64,000 nt of DNA from Microbacterium terrisoli (GTDB taxonomy: Bacteria; Actinomycetota; Actinomycetes; Actinomycetales; Microbacteriaceae). The translations under genes and the position numbers were made by a program. Positions 34,863 through 43,387 of the stretch are shown here, piece by piece. The stretch covers positions 558,001 through 622,000 of the forward strand of contig NZ_CP133019.1 of the NCBI RefSeq assembly GCF_030866805.1, read 5' to 3'. Every line of letters begins with the position of its first letter. Position 1 is the stretch's first letter. The notes under the pieces were generated by a model, which was not told where the DNA came from, did no database searches, and saw only the letters and a program-made list of their open reading frames with translations.

Positions 34863-36674
34863 ATGACACACAGTTCTTCGACGCGAGAGAGCCTGCCTGC
34901 ACAACTGCAGCTGGTGCTCCGCATGGCGGGTGCGCGCCCGGGCCCGTGGATCCTAGGTACGGTCGTCGCGTCCCTCGCACTTGCGCTGCTGGACACGTTG
35001 GGCGTCGCGGCCATGGTGCCGCTGATGCAGCTGACAACCGGAACTGACACCGACACGGGCGCGCTCGGCGTCGTGTCGCGATTCGCCGGTACCACCGACG
35101 TCCAGGTGCTGATCCCGATCGTGGCCAGTATCGTCGCTGCGGCATTCGTGTTCAAGACGCTGGGTGCGCTCTGGTTTCGGTGGTGGTTGCTGGGGCGCAC
35201 GACACAGATTTCCGCGCGGTCATCAACGGAGCTCATGCGCCGCTACGCGCTTGCACCGTATCCGCAGCACCGTTCACGGGCGCTGAGTGTGTTGTATCGC
35301 AACATCAATGAAGCCACTACCCAGGCGGCGAGCGTGCTGCTCGCGGTCGTGACCATGTTTTCAGACTTCGTTGTGCTGATTTCGATCGGCGTGGTGCTCG
35401 CCGTCACCTCGTTCGGGGTCACTGTGTTCACGGTCGTCCTCTTCGCCATTCTGCTGGGCGGGGTGCAGCGTCTTCTGCGGCGTCGGCAACGACGAATCGG
35501 AGAAGAGATGGCAGATGCGAGCCTGAGTGCGTGGCAATACCTCATGCCGAGCCTTGAGGGCTTTCGCGAGGCACGTCTGACATCCAGTGCCGGACGATTC
35601 ATCGAGGGGTTCGAGAAGGCGCGCCTGCGAGGTGCCCGGGCAAGTCGTCAAATGGGTGTCGTGTCGGACGCGCCGCGCTATCTGCTCGAGATCGGCTTCG
35701 TCATCGCGATCATGGGGATGTCGGTCATCTTGTTCTCGACCGGAACGCGGGCAGAGGCGCTCACCGTCCTCGGCGTGTTTGCTGCTGCCTCTGTTCGTGT
35801 GCTCCCTACGCTGAACCGGGTGTCTGCGAACCTGGCCACTACGCGCATCGGACAGGCAGGGCTGCGGATCATCAGCAGGGCCATGAGCGAGCTTGACGCG
35901 CATGAGTCGCATGATGAGACCCGCCATAGTGAGTTCGCCTACTCTGGCGATATTGTCATGCGGGACGTCGCATTCAGTTATCTCGACAGCGACGAGCGTG
36001 TGCTCGCTGGCGTGTCACTTGTGATCCCTCAGAACACGACCGTTGCCTTCGTGGGATCCAGTGGTGCGGGCAAGAGCACATTGCTGGACATTATGCTCGG
36101 ACTGCTGCGGCCGACGGAGGGCATCGTGGAATGCGGTGGACGACCCATCGTCGACGACTTGGTCACGTGGTACGCGGGTCTGGGCGTGGTTCCGCAGGAC
36201 GTCTTCCTGCTCAACTCGACGGTGCGAGCGAACGTCGCGTTTGGGGTTGCGCCCGACCAGATCGATGACGCCCAGGTCCGGCGGGTACTGGCGATGGCTC
36301 AACTCGATGATGTCGTCGAGGGGCTTCCAGCGGGGATCGAGACGGTCGTCGGTGAGCGCGGCGTGCGGTTCTCGGGTGGTCAACGCCAGCGCCTTGGTCT
36401 GGCCCGCGCGCTCTATCGGAAGCCGCGGGTGCTCGTCCTCGATGAGGCGACGTCAGCCTTGGACAACGTCACCGAGCACGAGATCGCCGAGACTCTCGCG
36501 GCCCTCGGCGGGAGTATGACGATCATCATCGTCGCGCATCGACTGTCCACCGTGCGCCATGCGGACAACGTCGTGTTCTTGGAGCGCGGTCAGATTCAGG
36601 CCGAGGGGACTTTCGAGCACGTCGAGGCCACGAACTCCGAGTTCGCGCGGCTGGTGGAGCTCGGCCGGCTGTGA
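34863..36674 (+). CDS. ABC transporter (fused membrane and ATPase domains), probable lipid-linked glycan flippase
   Basis: The 603-residue half-transporter has about six transmembrane helices (first 310 residues) and a C-terminal ATPase with Walker A GSSGAGKST (about 397-405), signature FSGGQRQ (about 503-509), Walker B VLVLDEATS (about 523-531) and a switch His in VAHRLS. Sequence layout is that of PglK/MsbA-type exporters. In this locus, where no Wzx-type flippase is visible, it is the best candidate to flip the lipid-linked repeat unit. GGGGAG precedes the ATG. A TAGACT within the dyad GAAGT/ACTTC (34809-34819) may be the -10 region. Confidence 0.9.
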   Translation: MTHSSSTRESLPAQLQLVLRMAGARPGPWILGTVVASLALALLDTLGVAAMVPLMQLTTGTDTDTGALGVVSRFAGTTDVQVLIPIVASIVAAAFVFKTLGALWFRWWLLGRTTQISARSSTELMRRYALAPYPQHRSRALSVLYRNINEATTQAASVLLAVVTMFSDFVVLISIGVVLAVTSFGVTVFTVVLFAILLGGVQRLLRRRQRRIGEEMADASLSAWQYLMPSLEGFREARLTSSAGRFIEGFEKARLRGARASRQMGVVSDAPRYLLEIGFVIAIMGMSVILFSTGTRAEALTVLGVFAAASVRVLPTLNRVSANLATTRIGQAGLRIISRAMSELDAHESHDETRHSEFAYSGDIVMRDVAFSYLDSDERVLAGVSLVIPQNTTVAFVGSSGAGKSTLLDIMLGLLRPTEGIVECGGRPIVDDLVTWYAGLGVVPQDVFLLNSTVRANVAFGVAPDQIDDAQVRRVLAMAQLDDVVEGLPAGIETVVGERGVRFSGGQRQRLGLARALYRKPRVLVLDEATSALDNVTEHEIAETLAALGGSMTIIIVAHRLSTVRHADNVVFLERGQIQAEGTFEHVEATNSEFARLVELGRL

Positions 36675-36676
36675 CG

Positions 36677-37570
36677 TCAGTCTTGCCTTCGCAGTCGGCG
36701 GGCGACGGCGAGCACGGACTGCCAGGGAAAGACACACGCACCCCACCACGCGACACGCGCCGCGTAATCCCACTCGCGTCGCCGTACAGCGGCAACCAGA
36801 TCACCGAGATTCTCATCCGACCCTGCCTGCCGGAATCGCCGCCACCATTCGGTCAACGCGGCTGTCGTTGCGGTGTCTCCTTCGGCAGCGGCGACGGACC
36901 TGAGTCTCCTGATGGAGTGCAGAGCCGAGGCGCGGCCCTCCAGAAGATGGTTCGAAACGTTGCCGGCATGCCGTCGATAACCGACGAGCGGCACGTCGAC
37001 CGCTACGAAATCGCCACGGATCAGCAGCTTGCGTATGAGGTCGTTGTCTTCGCCCACCTTCATCGTCGGATTGAACCCCCCGACTCTCGAGAACGCGTCG
37101 CGGCGAACGAGCAATGTCGTGATGCGTGGCAGCGGAACGGTGCCGTCAAGCATGCGCATGTTCGGGGTCGTTGGGGCGCGCCAACCCGAACCGAACTCCG
37201 CGCCCGCGATGTCCATGTACCAGCCACCCGTGTAACTCGCGATGGCCTCGGGACGCGTCGCCAGTGCATCAAGCTGAGCCTCGATTCGCGTGGGATGCCA
37301 CACGTCGTCATCGTCCAGAAAGGCAAGCCAGTCGCTCGTGGTCGATCGCGCCCCCGCATTCCGGGCACTCGAAACTCCTGAACTCGGATTGCGCAGGTAC
37401 GCGAGGCCCTGCTCATCGGCAAATCGCCGGACGCTGTCGTCCGGCACGCCATCGTCGACGAGCGTGATCTCAGCGACGGGCGCCGTCTGCCCCTGCACCG
37501 ATGCGACAGCGGCGGGCAAGAAGGGACCGCCGCGATTCGTGGCGATAACGACGCTCACAGAATGGCCCAT
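36677..37570 (-). CDS. GT2-family glycosyltransferase
   Basis: The 297-residue GT-A enzyme starts MGHSVSVVIATNRGGPFLPA and has the metal-binding LAFLDDDDVW motif and a VGEDNDLIRKLL segment carrying the catalytic-base acidic residues. The ATG at 37570 is placed by AAGGAG 5 nt upstream; an in-frame GTG at 37576 overlaps that site. It is convergent with the ABC transporter gene, with only 2 bp between the stops. It is closely similar in layout to the protein at 38480-39427, so the two are probably paralogues. Confidence 0.9.
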   Translation of the reverse strand: MGHSVSVVIATNRGGPFLPAAVASVQGQTAPVAEITLVDDGVPDDSVRRFADEQGLAYLRNPSSGVSSARNAGARSTTSDWLAFLDDDDVWHPTRIEAQLDALATRPEAIASYTGGWYMDIAGAEFGSGWRAPTTPNMRMLDGTVPLPRITTLLVRRDAFSRVGGFNPTMKVGEDNDLIRKLLIRGDFVAVDVPLVGYRRHAGNVSNHLLEGRASALHSIRRLRSVAAAEGDTATTAALTEWWRRFRQAGSDENLGDLVAAVRRREWDYAARVAWWGACVFPWQSVLAVARRLRRQD

Positions 37571-37593
37571 CCGCACTCCTTTTCATCTAGACC

Positions 37594-37599
37594 TAAGCT
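37594..37599 (+). promoter_or_regulatory. Probable -10 element of leaderless promoter (TAAGCT)
   Basis: TAAGCT is followed by exactly 7 nt and then the GTG at 37607, with no Shine-Dalgarno sequence. Confidence 0.5.
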
Positions 37600-37606
37600 A
37601 GCCGTC

Positions 37607-38452
37607 GTGACCGATTCCGCACCCCGTGCGTTCGCAGCCCAGGCGTGGCGACATCTGCGCTGGCGCGCGCGGCGAAGCATCACCGTGACGGCAGACCGGA
37701 TGCGGCGCGGTGATCGCACGATCATCATGACGCCGCCTGCCGGGCTGAGGTTCGGCAACTGGCTGTACCTCTGGCTGGACGCACATCAGAAGTCCACCGC
37801 GGGGCGTCCGACGATGGTCCTGGAGGCGCCAGGTATGGCGCCATGGTTCGATCTCCTTCCGGCGCTGCGTACGTGGACGCTGCCTCAAGACGGCCTGCGG
37901 TTCCATGATCGACGTGACTGGAACGACCGCGACTGGCGTCAGAATTTCGGCTCGGACTTCACGCGCGAGACTCTCCGTGCGTTCATCGTGGACTGCGTGG
38001 CGCATCGGATTACGCGGGGCCCGCAGGACCGCCTCGTGCTGAATGTTCGCCGCGGTGATTACTACGCGCGGCCCGAATTCCGTCGATTGTATGCATTCGA
38101 CCAATTCGCTTATGTCGAGGCCGCCCTTGCGCGCTTCAATGATGTCGGGCAGATCCTGGTGGTGTCTGACGATGCAGAGTGGTGCAGGGAGCATCTCGAT
38201 GGTTTGCTGCGGAGTTCAGCCGATGATGTCTCGTATGCGTCGCCCGATCCGGTCGCCAATTTCGTGGCGGTCGCCGGAGCACGCCGCATCATCGGGATGA
38301 ATTCGACTTTCACGTATTGGGCCGCGTATGTGTCCGACGCCATGAACGCAGATGCCGAGATCGTCATGCCGAAGTTTCATAGCCGGCTCTATGCCGACAC
38401 GGATGCGCATCAGCTGGATCCTCGGTGGACTGCGCTCCCTGGCTTTCACTGA
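37607..38452 (+). CDS. GT11-like (alpha-1,2-fucosyltransferase family) glycosyltransferase
   Basis: The 281-residue protein has LRFGNWLYLWLDAH near residue 48, the donor-binding LNVRRGDYYARPEFR (about 145-159, the HxRRxDY-type motif of GT11), VVSDDAEWCREHL and GMNSTFTYWAAY, which corresponds to the conserved N-S-[ST]-F-x-W-W-A segment. This points to a fucosyl- or related 6-deoxyhexose transferase. The start is a GTG 8 nt after a TAAGCT -10-like hexamer, consistent with leaderless initiation; an ATG at 37562 would overlap the divergent gene. Specificity is inference. Confidence 0.82.
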   Translation: MTDSAPRAFAAQAWRHLRWRARRSITVTADRMRRGDRTIIMTPPAGLRFGNWLYLWLDAHQKSTAGRPTMVLEAPGMAPWFDLLPALRTWTLPQDGLRFHDRRDWNDRDWRQNFGSDFTRETLRAFIVDCVAHRITRGPQDRLVLNVRRGDYYARPEFRRLYAFDQFAYVEAALARFNDVGQILVVSDDAEWCREHLDGLLRSSADDVSYASPDPVANFVAVAGARRIIGMNSTFTYWAAYVSDAMNADAEIVMPKFHSRLYADTDAHQLDPRWTALPGFH

Positions 38453-38479
38453 GCGTCGTTGCGTCAGCGCAGGAAAGGG

Positions 38480-39427
38480 TCATCTGGCGCGGCGCACCAG
38501 CGCACTAGCGACCGTGTCGAAGACCCCTGTCATAAATGACACGGGGTCGCGCCTGATGGCCCATGCAGCACTCTTGCCGGCATCGGCGATCCGGCCGCGT
38601 CGCAGAGCGCGGGGAACCTCAGCACCCGCCTCGTGTGTCTCGGAGCGCCAGAACCGGCGAAGGCGCTCCTCAAACAATGAGGCGGTGTCCGGCGAGTTGC
38701 GGCCGAGCGCGGCCCACTGCTGGCGCTTGATCATGTCTTCCATTGCGCGGCGCCGCAATCGGACGTTGCTTGGTGCGGTCGACGTCATGTTTGTGTCATG
38801 GCGTCGGTAGCCCACGAGAAGCTCGTCCAGATAGATCAGGTCCCCACGCATAGCCAGCCGAAGTCCGAGTTCGAAGTCGACCAAGATCGGAATCTCGGGG
38901 CTATGTCCACCGATAGCGGTGAAGTCGGCTCGACGGATCATCAGTGTCGGTCCGAGCGGTGTGGGCGCCGCCCCACGCAGTATCTCGGATGCCGTTGTCT
39001 GCCGCGAGCGCCAGTCCGCTCCGAATTGCTCCCCGGTAGCCGTCATATGCCAGTAGCCAGAGAACGACGCGGGAGCTTCGGGGTGTTTGCGATGGACCGC
39101 CACATGGTGCTCGAGTCGCCGTCGTTCCCAGACGTCATCGTCGTCGAGGAACGTTATGAGGTCGGCCGATGTCTGTGCGACTCCAATATTGCGGGCCAGG
39201 CCGGCCGTCGCCGAGCGGTCGATGGTGATCATCTTCATGCGCGCATCGTCGGCGATCGCGCTTGCGACTCGCTCTGGATGGCGTGAGCCGTTATCGACGA
39301 TGAGTAGATCCCAATTCTGGAAGGTCTGCTCGCGCACACTTCTCAATGCTTCGTCAAGATAGGCGCTGTCGCGGCCGAGCGCGACGATGATGCTGACGAT
39401 GGGCTTGGATGCCGCCGGCTCCATCAT
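38480..39427 (-). CDS. GT2-family glycosyltransferase
   Basis: The 315-residue GT-A enzyme has KPIVSIIVALGRDSAYLDEA at the start of the fold, ITFLDDDDVWERRR (DxD metal site) and LVDFELGLRLAM. It aligns by eye with the enzyme at 36677-37570 over the same motifs, including the YRRH segment near 220. The ATG at 39427 overlaps the stop of the upstream GT2 gene by 4 bp (ATGA) and follows GGTGGGGAAG. Confidence 0.9.
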   Translation of the reverse strand: MMEPAASKPIVSIIVALGRDSAYLDEALRSVREQTFQNWDLLIVDNGSRHPERVASAIADDARMKMITIDRSATAGLARNIGVAQTSADLITFLDDDDVWERRRLEHHVAVHRKHPEAPASFSGYWHMTATGEQFGADWRSRQTTASEILRGAAPTPLGPTLMIRRADFTAIGGHSPEIPILVDFELGLRLAMRGDLIYLDELLVGYRRHDTNMTSTAPSNVRLRRRAMEDMIKRQQWAALGRNSPDTASLFEERLRRFWRSETHEAGAEVPRALRRGRIADAGKSAAWAIRRDPVSFMTGVFDTVASALVRRAR

Positions 39428-40428
39428 GCTTCCCCACCTGGCGGCTCGCAATTGCGGACCCGTGCTGCACGGTCGTGCGGACGCAACGCAGCGACAATGC
39501 CGACGAGCGTGCCCAAGGAGTCTGCTCCTGCGCGAGCGAGGCCACCGGCGACCCCCCGCAGTTTCGCGTTCGCTCCGGAATTAGTGGGCCACGCCGACAG
39601 CCCTGAAAACGCGAGTCGCGTCGTCGAGGCGATCACGGAGCCGAGATAGCGCCCGACATGACGGTCGGTCCACCCGAGTGTGGTCGTCAACAGCAGAATG
39701 TGGTTCCGCGCGCCGTAGAAGCGATACCGCAGGTCGAACCGAGTCCCGCGGGGGTAGTCGCCTGCGACGTGCAGTACGACGGCATCGGGCGCAAACCTCA
39801 CGCGGTATCCAGATCGCCGGACGCGCAATGCGAGGTCGCTATCTTCGCGCAGGCACGTGCCCGGATAGTAGTCATGGATGCCGCCGAACGCACGCAACAC
39901 GTCCGTGCGCACGGACATGTTCGCGCCGAGCATGTGATCGGCATCGATTGTGCGCCCCGGGTCGGCGCCGAAGTTTCCTGTGAGCCGTCCGTTCGGCAGG
40001 AAGCGCCCGATGCGATCCACCCCTTCGTATTCCTCGCCGACGACGCCGTTGCGTGCTCTCCCGCCCACAGCTCCGACGTCAGGTGCATCGTAGGCGGCGA
40101 GCAGCCGCTCAAGCCATGCGGGTTCGGCATAAGCATCATCATCGATGAACGCGATCACTCCCTCGGTGGCTCCGTTTGCCCCGATCGCGCGTGAGGCGGC
40201 GAGCGTCCCCAATCCCAGATCATTGCGGCGGTATTCGACACCGGTGAAGTCCTCGACGACATGGCGGGTGAGGTCGTCAGGCGAGGCATCCACGACGACA
40301 ATTCGGCGGGGGGAGACAGTCTGTTGCTGCAGATGCTCGAGGCACGTGCTCACATATTCCGGACGTCGATACGTGGCGATCACAACGACAGCGTCGTAGT
40401 GATGCGCCCTCCCCTCGGCAGCTGTCAC
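39424..40428 (-). CDS. GT2-family glycosyltransferase
   Basis: The protein is about 334 residues. The GT-A core has VVVIATYRRPEYVSTCLEHL, VIAFIDDDAYAEPAWLERLL (metal-binding DDD) and LREDSDLALRVRRSGY (catalytic acidic region), followed by a C-terminal helical part. The start is uncertain: GTG at 40428 lies 7 nt after TATCAT on the coding strand (leaderless), while GTG at 40479 gives 17 more residues without a ribosome binding site. I prefer 40428. The much longer open frame running to 41004 overlaps the divergent GT4 gene and is not used. Confidence 0.85.
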   Translation of the reverse strand: MTAAEGRAHHYDAVVVIATYRRPEYVSTCLEHLQQQTVSPRRIVVVDASPDDLTRHVVEDFTGVEYRRNDLGLGTLAASRAIGANGATEGVIAFIDDDAYAEPAWLERLLAAYDAPDVGAVGGRARNGVVGEEYEGVDRIGRFLPNGRLTGNFGADPGRTIDADHMLGANMSVRTDVLRAFGGIHDYYPGTCLREDSDLALRVRRSGYRVRFAPDAVVLHVAGDYPRGTRFDLRYRFYGARNHILLLTTTLGWTDRHVGRYLGSVIASTTRLAFSGLSAWPTNSGANAKLRGVAGGLARAGADSLGTLVGIVAALRPHDRAARVRNCEPPGGEA

Positions 40429-40435
40429 GGAATCG

Positions 40436-40441
40436 ATGATA
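40436..40441 (-). promoter_or_regulatory. Probable -10 element of leaderless promoter (TATCAT)
   Basis: TATCAT on the minus strand is followed by 7 nt and then the GTG at 40428. Confidence 0.45.
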
Positions 40442-40536
40442 CGGGGCCGGACGGCGGCCAGACGACCGTCTAGACTCACGGGACGTGAGAGTCGCGGGGT
40501 GTCCTGTCGGGGCAGAGGGGACAAACGGGTGATCGG

Positions 40537-41598
40537 GTGACATCTCCCAAATTGGCGATCGCATCCATCGCCGTGGACGTGCCGATGGGTGCGCAGAACT
40601 ATCAGGAGCACATCGCGGAGCGGGCAGGCATGTCGCTGGCCGGTGTCGATGGACGGCCTTGGCGCGTGCGGCGCACCGTCGTGCGATCCATGCGCTCGCC
40701 GCTGCCGGGCGACCGTCGCATACCGTTGGGTGCGATCGAGTCGGCACCGCACCGCATCCGCCGAGAAGTCGGACGATGGTTGTACGGTCGAGCCTCTGTG
40801 GTTCACCGTATGAACCTCGAATTGCCTCCGCCGCCGCACGGCGATGTCATCACGCTGCACGATGTGGTCGCGTGGCGCTATCCTGACGAGTCGTCTCCAG
40901 TCGCAGCCGCGATGCAAGAGGCGAGATCGGCCGACGCCGTCATCTGCGTCTCGGAGTTCACTGCCCAGGAAGCGGTCGACTTCTTGGGCGTTCGTGGCCC
41001 GCACGTCATACCCAACGGTGTGGACGAGCGCTTCTACGATGCGGCCCCGATCAGTGTCGCGGACCGCGGCCGTCTAGGCATCGGGGAGCGTTATGTTCTG
41101 CACGCGGGCGGCGCGGCGCGGCGTAAGAACCTTGATGCCCTCGCAGACGCGTGGCCGCGCATCCACCGCGAGCGGCCGGATCTGCAGCTTGTGCTGGCGG
41201 GTCCAGCGCACCCACGCCGCACCGCGTTGTTCGGCAGGCTGAGCGGCACGCTGCTGCTCGGACGAGTGCCCGATGAGACGGTTCCCGGTCTCGTCGCGGC
41301 AGCCGACGCCGTCGTGGTGCCCTCACTGTACGAGGGGTTCGGCTTGCCGGTACTCGAGGCCATGGCCGCGAACACTCTCGTTGTGGCGGCGAATACGAGC
41401 AGTCTGCCGGAGGTGGCGGGCGACGCGGCGGTCATGGTCGAGCCGACTGCTCACGGAATCGCCGATGGGATTCTCACGGCCGTTTCCGGCGACGCGGCAC
41501 TGCGACCGCTGGTGACTGCCGGACGGGCGCGTGCAGGGGAGTTCACGTGGGAACGGTCGGCCACAGCACATGCACGGGTCTGGGCCGGTCTCGGCTGA
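40537..41598 (+). CDS. GT4-family glycosyltransferase (mannosyltransferase-like)
   Basis: The 353-residue GT-B enzyme has DVITLHDVVAWRYPDESSP, ICVSEFTAQEAVDFL, HVIPNGVDERFYDA, YVLHAGGAARRKNLDAL and PSLYEGFGLPVLEAMA. This set is typical of mannosyltransferase-type GT4 enzymes of O-antigen and exopolysaccharide loci. The start is the GTG at 40537, with GGGTGATCGG upstream as a weak ribosome binding site. It is divergent from the GT2 gene and convergent with the next. Confidence 0.9.
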   Translation: MTSPKLAIASIAVDVPMGAQNYQEHIAERAGMSLAGVDGRPWRVRRTVVRSMRSPLPGDRRIPLGAIESAPHRIRREVGRWLYGRASVVHRMNLELPPPPHGDVITLHDVVAWRYPDESSPVAAAMQEARSADAVICVSEFTAQEAVDFLGVRGPHVIPNGVDERFYDAAPISVADRGRLGIGERYVLHAGGAARRKNLDALADAWPRIHRERPDLQLVLAGPAHPRRTALFGRLSGTLLLGRVPDETVPGLVAAADAVVVPSLYEGFGLPVLEAMAANTLVVAANTSSLPEVAGDAAVMVEPTAHGIADGILTAVSGDAALRPLVTAGRARAGEFTWERSATAHARVWAGLG

Positions 41599-41638
41599 CA
41601 ATGGTCGATCGCTGGTCAGCTCGTCAGGATCTCGCTGG

Positions 41639-42460
41639 TCAGTGGACTCCGCCACGGCCGCGCAAGACGCTCGCCCGCTCAATGAAGGCGCGACGTGACG
41701 GCAGATATGCGCGAAGCAGCCCGCCGGGTGTCTTCAGCGTCGCCTGAACGCCGAACTCCTCGGCGATGCGTGTGGAGACCGGACGGCCGAACCCGCCGAG
41801 CGAGATGCCCGAATGCGACTCTCCCGTGCCGACGCGATAGAGCGCACCACCGAACGGCAGATATGGCAGATCGAGGTCGGTTCCGATGTGGATATGCGAT
41901 CCGAGCCAGCGTTCGAGCTTGTCGCCGTAGCCGGCATAGAGTTCGGATTGCGACGCGGTGACCGGCAACTGCGGATCGGGGTAGAGGTCCGCGCGCACGA
42001 TGCTGAATGTCCCACCGGCATGCGGCCGGATCGAGCGTCGTTCCATGTTGATTCGCCACGGAAACACGAGACGCCAGCCATCGGCGTCCGGATGTTCGGC
42101 GACGAATCCCGCCAGCCGACGGCTCACGAAGTCGTCGGCATCGATGAACAGGATGTGTTGGGCGTGTTGTTCACGCGCAGCAGCCAGACCGATTGCGAGC
42201 TTCGTGCCCTTGTCGCGCAGGACGCTTGGGATACCGGTCTGTGGTCCTGTGATCGTCGAAGGTGGTGGAAAGTCCACGCCGATGAAGCGCACGCGCGAAT
42301 CGGCTGAAAATGCAGGTTCACGGTTGCCGACGACGATGACGGTGAACCGGTCGTCAGTCTGGCGCAGCCATGAGGCGAGCGATTCGCGGAACAGCTCCTC
42401 CACCCGCCCATAGTCATTGCTGTTGAGCGGATTGCGCAGCGAGGTGACGAACGCGAGCAT
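41639..42460 (-). CDS. GT2-like glycosyltransferase
   Basis: The 273-residue protein begins MLAFVTSLRNPLNSNDY, with SLASWLRQTDDRFTVIVVGN of the GT-A fold and HILFIDADDFVSRRL as the metal-binding DxD site. The C-terminal half differs from standard GT2 enzymes. No ribosome binding site precedes the ATG; TAACGT lies 6 nt upstream, its TAA being the stop of the upstream pyruvyl transferase gene. Confidence 0.82.
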   Translation of the reverse strand: MLAFVTSLRNPLNSNDYGRVEELFRESLASWLRQTDDRFTVIVVGNREPAFSADSRVRFIGVDFPPPSTITGPQTGIPSVLRDKGTKLAIGLAAAREQHAQHILFIDADDFVSRRLAGFVAEHPDADGWRLVFPWRINMERRSIRPHAGGTFSIVRADLYPDPQLPVTASQSELYAGYGDKLERWLGSHIHIGTDLDLPYLPFGGALYRVGTGESHSGISLGGFGRPVSTRIAEEFGVQATLKTPGGLLRAYLPSRRAFIERASVLRGRGGVH

Positions 42461-42466
42461 GATTCG

Positions 42467-42472
42467 ACGTTA
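42467..42472 (-). promoter_or_regulatory. Probable -10 element of leaderless promoter (TAACGT)
   Basis: TAACGT contains the stop codon of the upstream gene (42472-42470) and is followed by 6 nt and then the ATG at 42460. The same arrangement occurs at 26687-26692. Confidence 0.4.
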
Positions 42473-43387
42473 GGGCCTCGGGTGCCTGATCCCGAGTGAC
42501 GCACCCGAAACGACGCCCCAGGGGAACGAACGCCCGCCGGTCGAGGAGAGCCAGAGGGCAAGGGCGCGTTCGAGGCCGTCCGTCAACTGTCGGACCAGCG
42601 CGTCGTCCGCGGAACTGGCCGACGACATGAGGTCGTTCAGCGATGCCACCTCGGAGAACGGCACGTATCGCGACCGTCCCGGTGTGACGGCGGCCTCGTA
42701 GTCGCGGAACTTGAAGTCGCCGCCTGTGAGTGGCGGCTCCATCGTCGTCCAGCATGCCGGGATGCCGTATGAGTCGGCGGTGACGAGTCCGTGCAACGAG
42801 GTGGTGAAGACGACGTCGCACGAGGCGATCTGGCGAACGGTGACGGCCGCACTTCGATGCACGTTGATGACGGTGACCACTCGCCCGCCGGTTCGTGCCA
42901 GCGCAGCGAGTCGCGAGTTTTCACGATGGTGACCGTGCGGAACGATCCCAATGTGAAATTGCGACGGCGGCTTGGCAACGTGACGGCTCACGAGCAGCCC
43001 CGGATCGCCGTAAGCGACCGAACCTGTCGCACCGATGCGTTCTGCCGTCAGAGGTCCGCGCACGGCGAGAACGTGGGCGTCGGGAAGCGGATGACGCCCG
43101 TCGGCCATGAGTCCCGACCCCCAGATCGCACCGTCATACGTCTGCGGCAGGAACTCGAGAATGCTGCCTACACCGGCCAGTCGCGCTTCGCTCGCGCGTC
43201 GATGAACGGGCAGAATCCCATACCGTGGCAGCAGCCACGGCGTCATATCATCGCCGAAGTTCGGATGGCCGTCCCACCAGAACGTCGGGATGACACGGCC
43301 ACCGTGCCACATCGCCCCTCGCAAGCCGGCGGCTGCAGCGCGACGGACTGCGCGTGCGCGCCGCCGTAACGGTGCGTGGTACTTCAT
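42470..43387 (-). CDS. Polysaccharide pyruvyl transferase
   Basis: The 305-residue protein transfers pyruvate from phosphoenolpyruvate to a sugar as a ketal, giving the polymer a negative charge. The family pattern is clear: WWDGHPNFGDDMTPWLL near the N-terminus, AIWGSGLMADGR, LAVRGPLTAERIG, YGDPGLLVSRHV, and TTSLHGLVTADSYGIPACW near the C-terminus. The ATG at 43387 overlaps the stop of the upstream GT4 gene (ATGA). The basic N-terminal stretch RRRARAVRRAAAAG may be membrane-associated. The presence of this enzyme predicts a pyruvylated polymer. Confidence 0.92.
   Translation of the reverse strand: MKYHAPLRRRARAVRRAAAAGLRGAMWHGGRVIPTFWWDGHPNFGDDMTPWLLPRYGILPVHRRASEARLAGVGSILEFLPQTYDGAIWGSGLMADGRHPLPDAHVLAVRGPLTAERIGATGSVAYGDPGLLVSRHVAKPPSQFHIGIVPHGHHRENSRLAALARTGGRVVTVINVHRSAAVTVRQIASCDVVFTTSLHGLVTADSYGIPACWTTMEPPLTGGDFKFRDYEAAVTPGRSRYVPFSEVASLNDLMSSASSADDALVRQLTDGLERALALWLSSTGGRSFPWGVVSGASLGIRHPRP

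Noticed and set aside
40429..41004. N-terminal extension of the GT2 gene on the minus strand
   Set aside because: The open frame continues opposite the GT4 gene at 40537 and translates to Arg/His-rich sequence without homology to GT2 enzymes.
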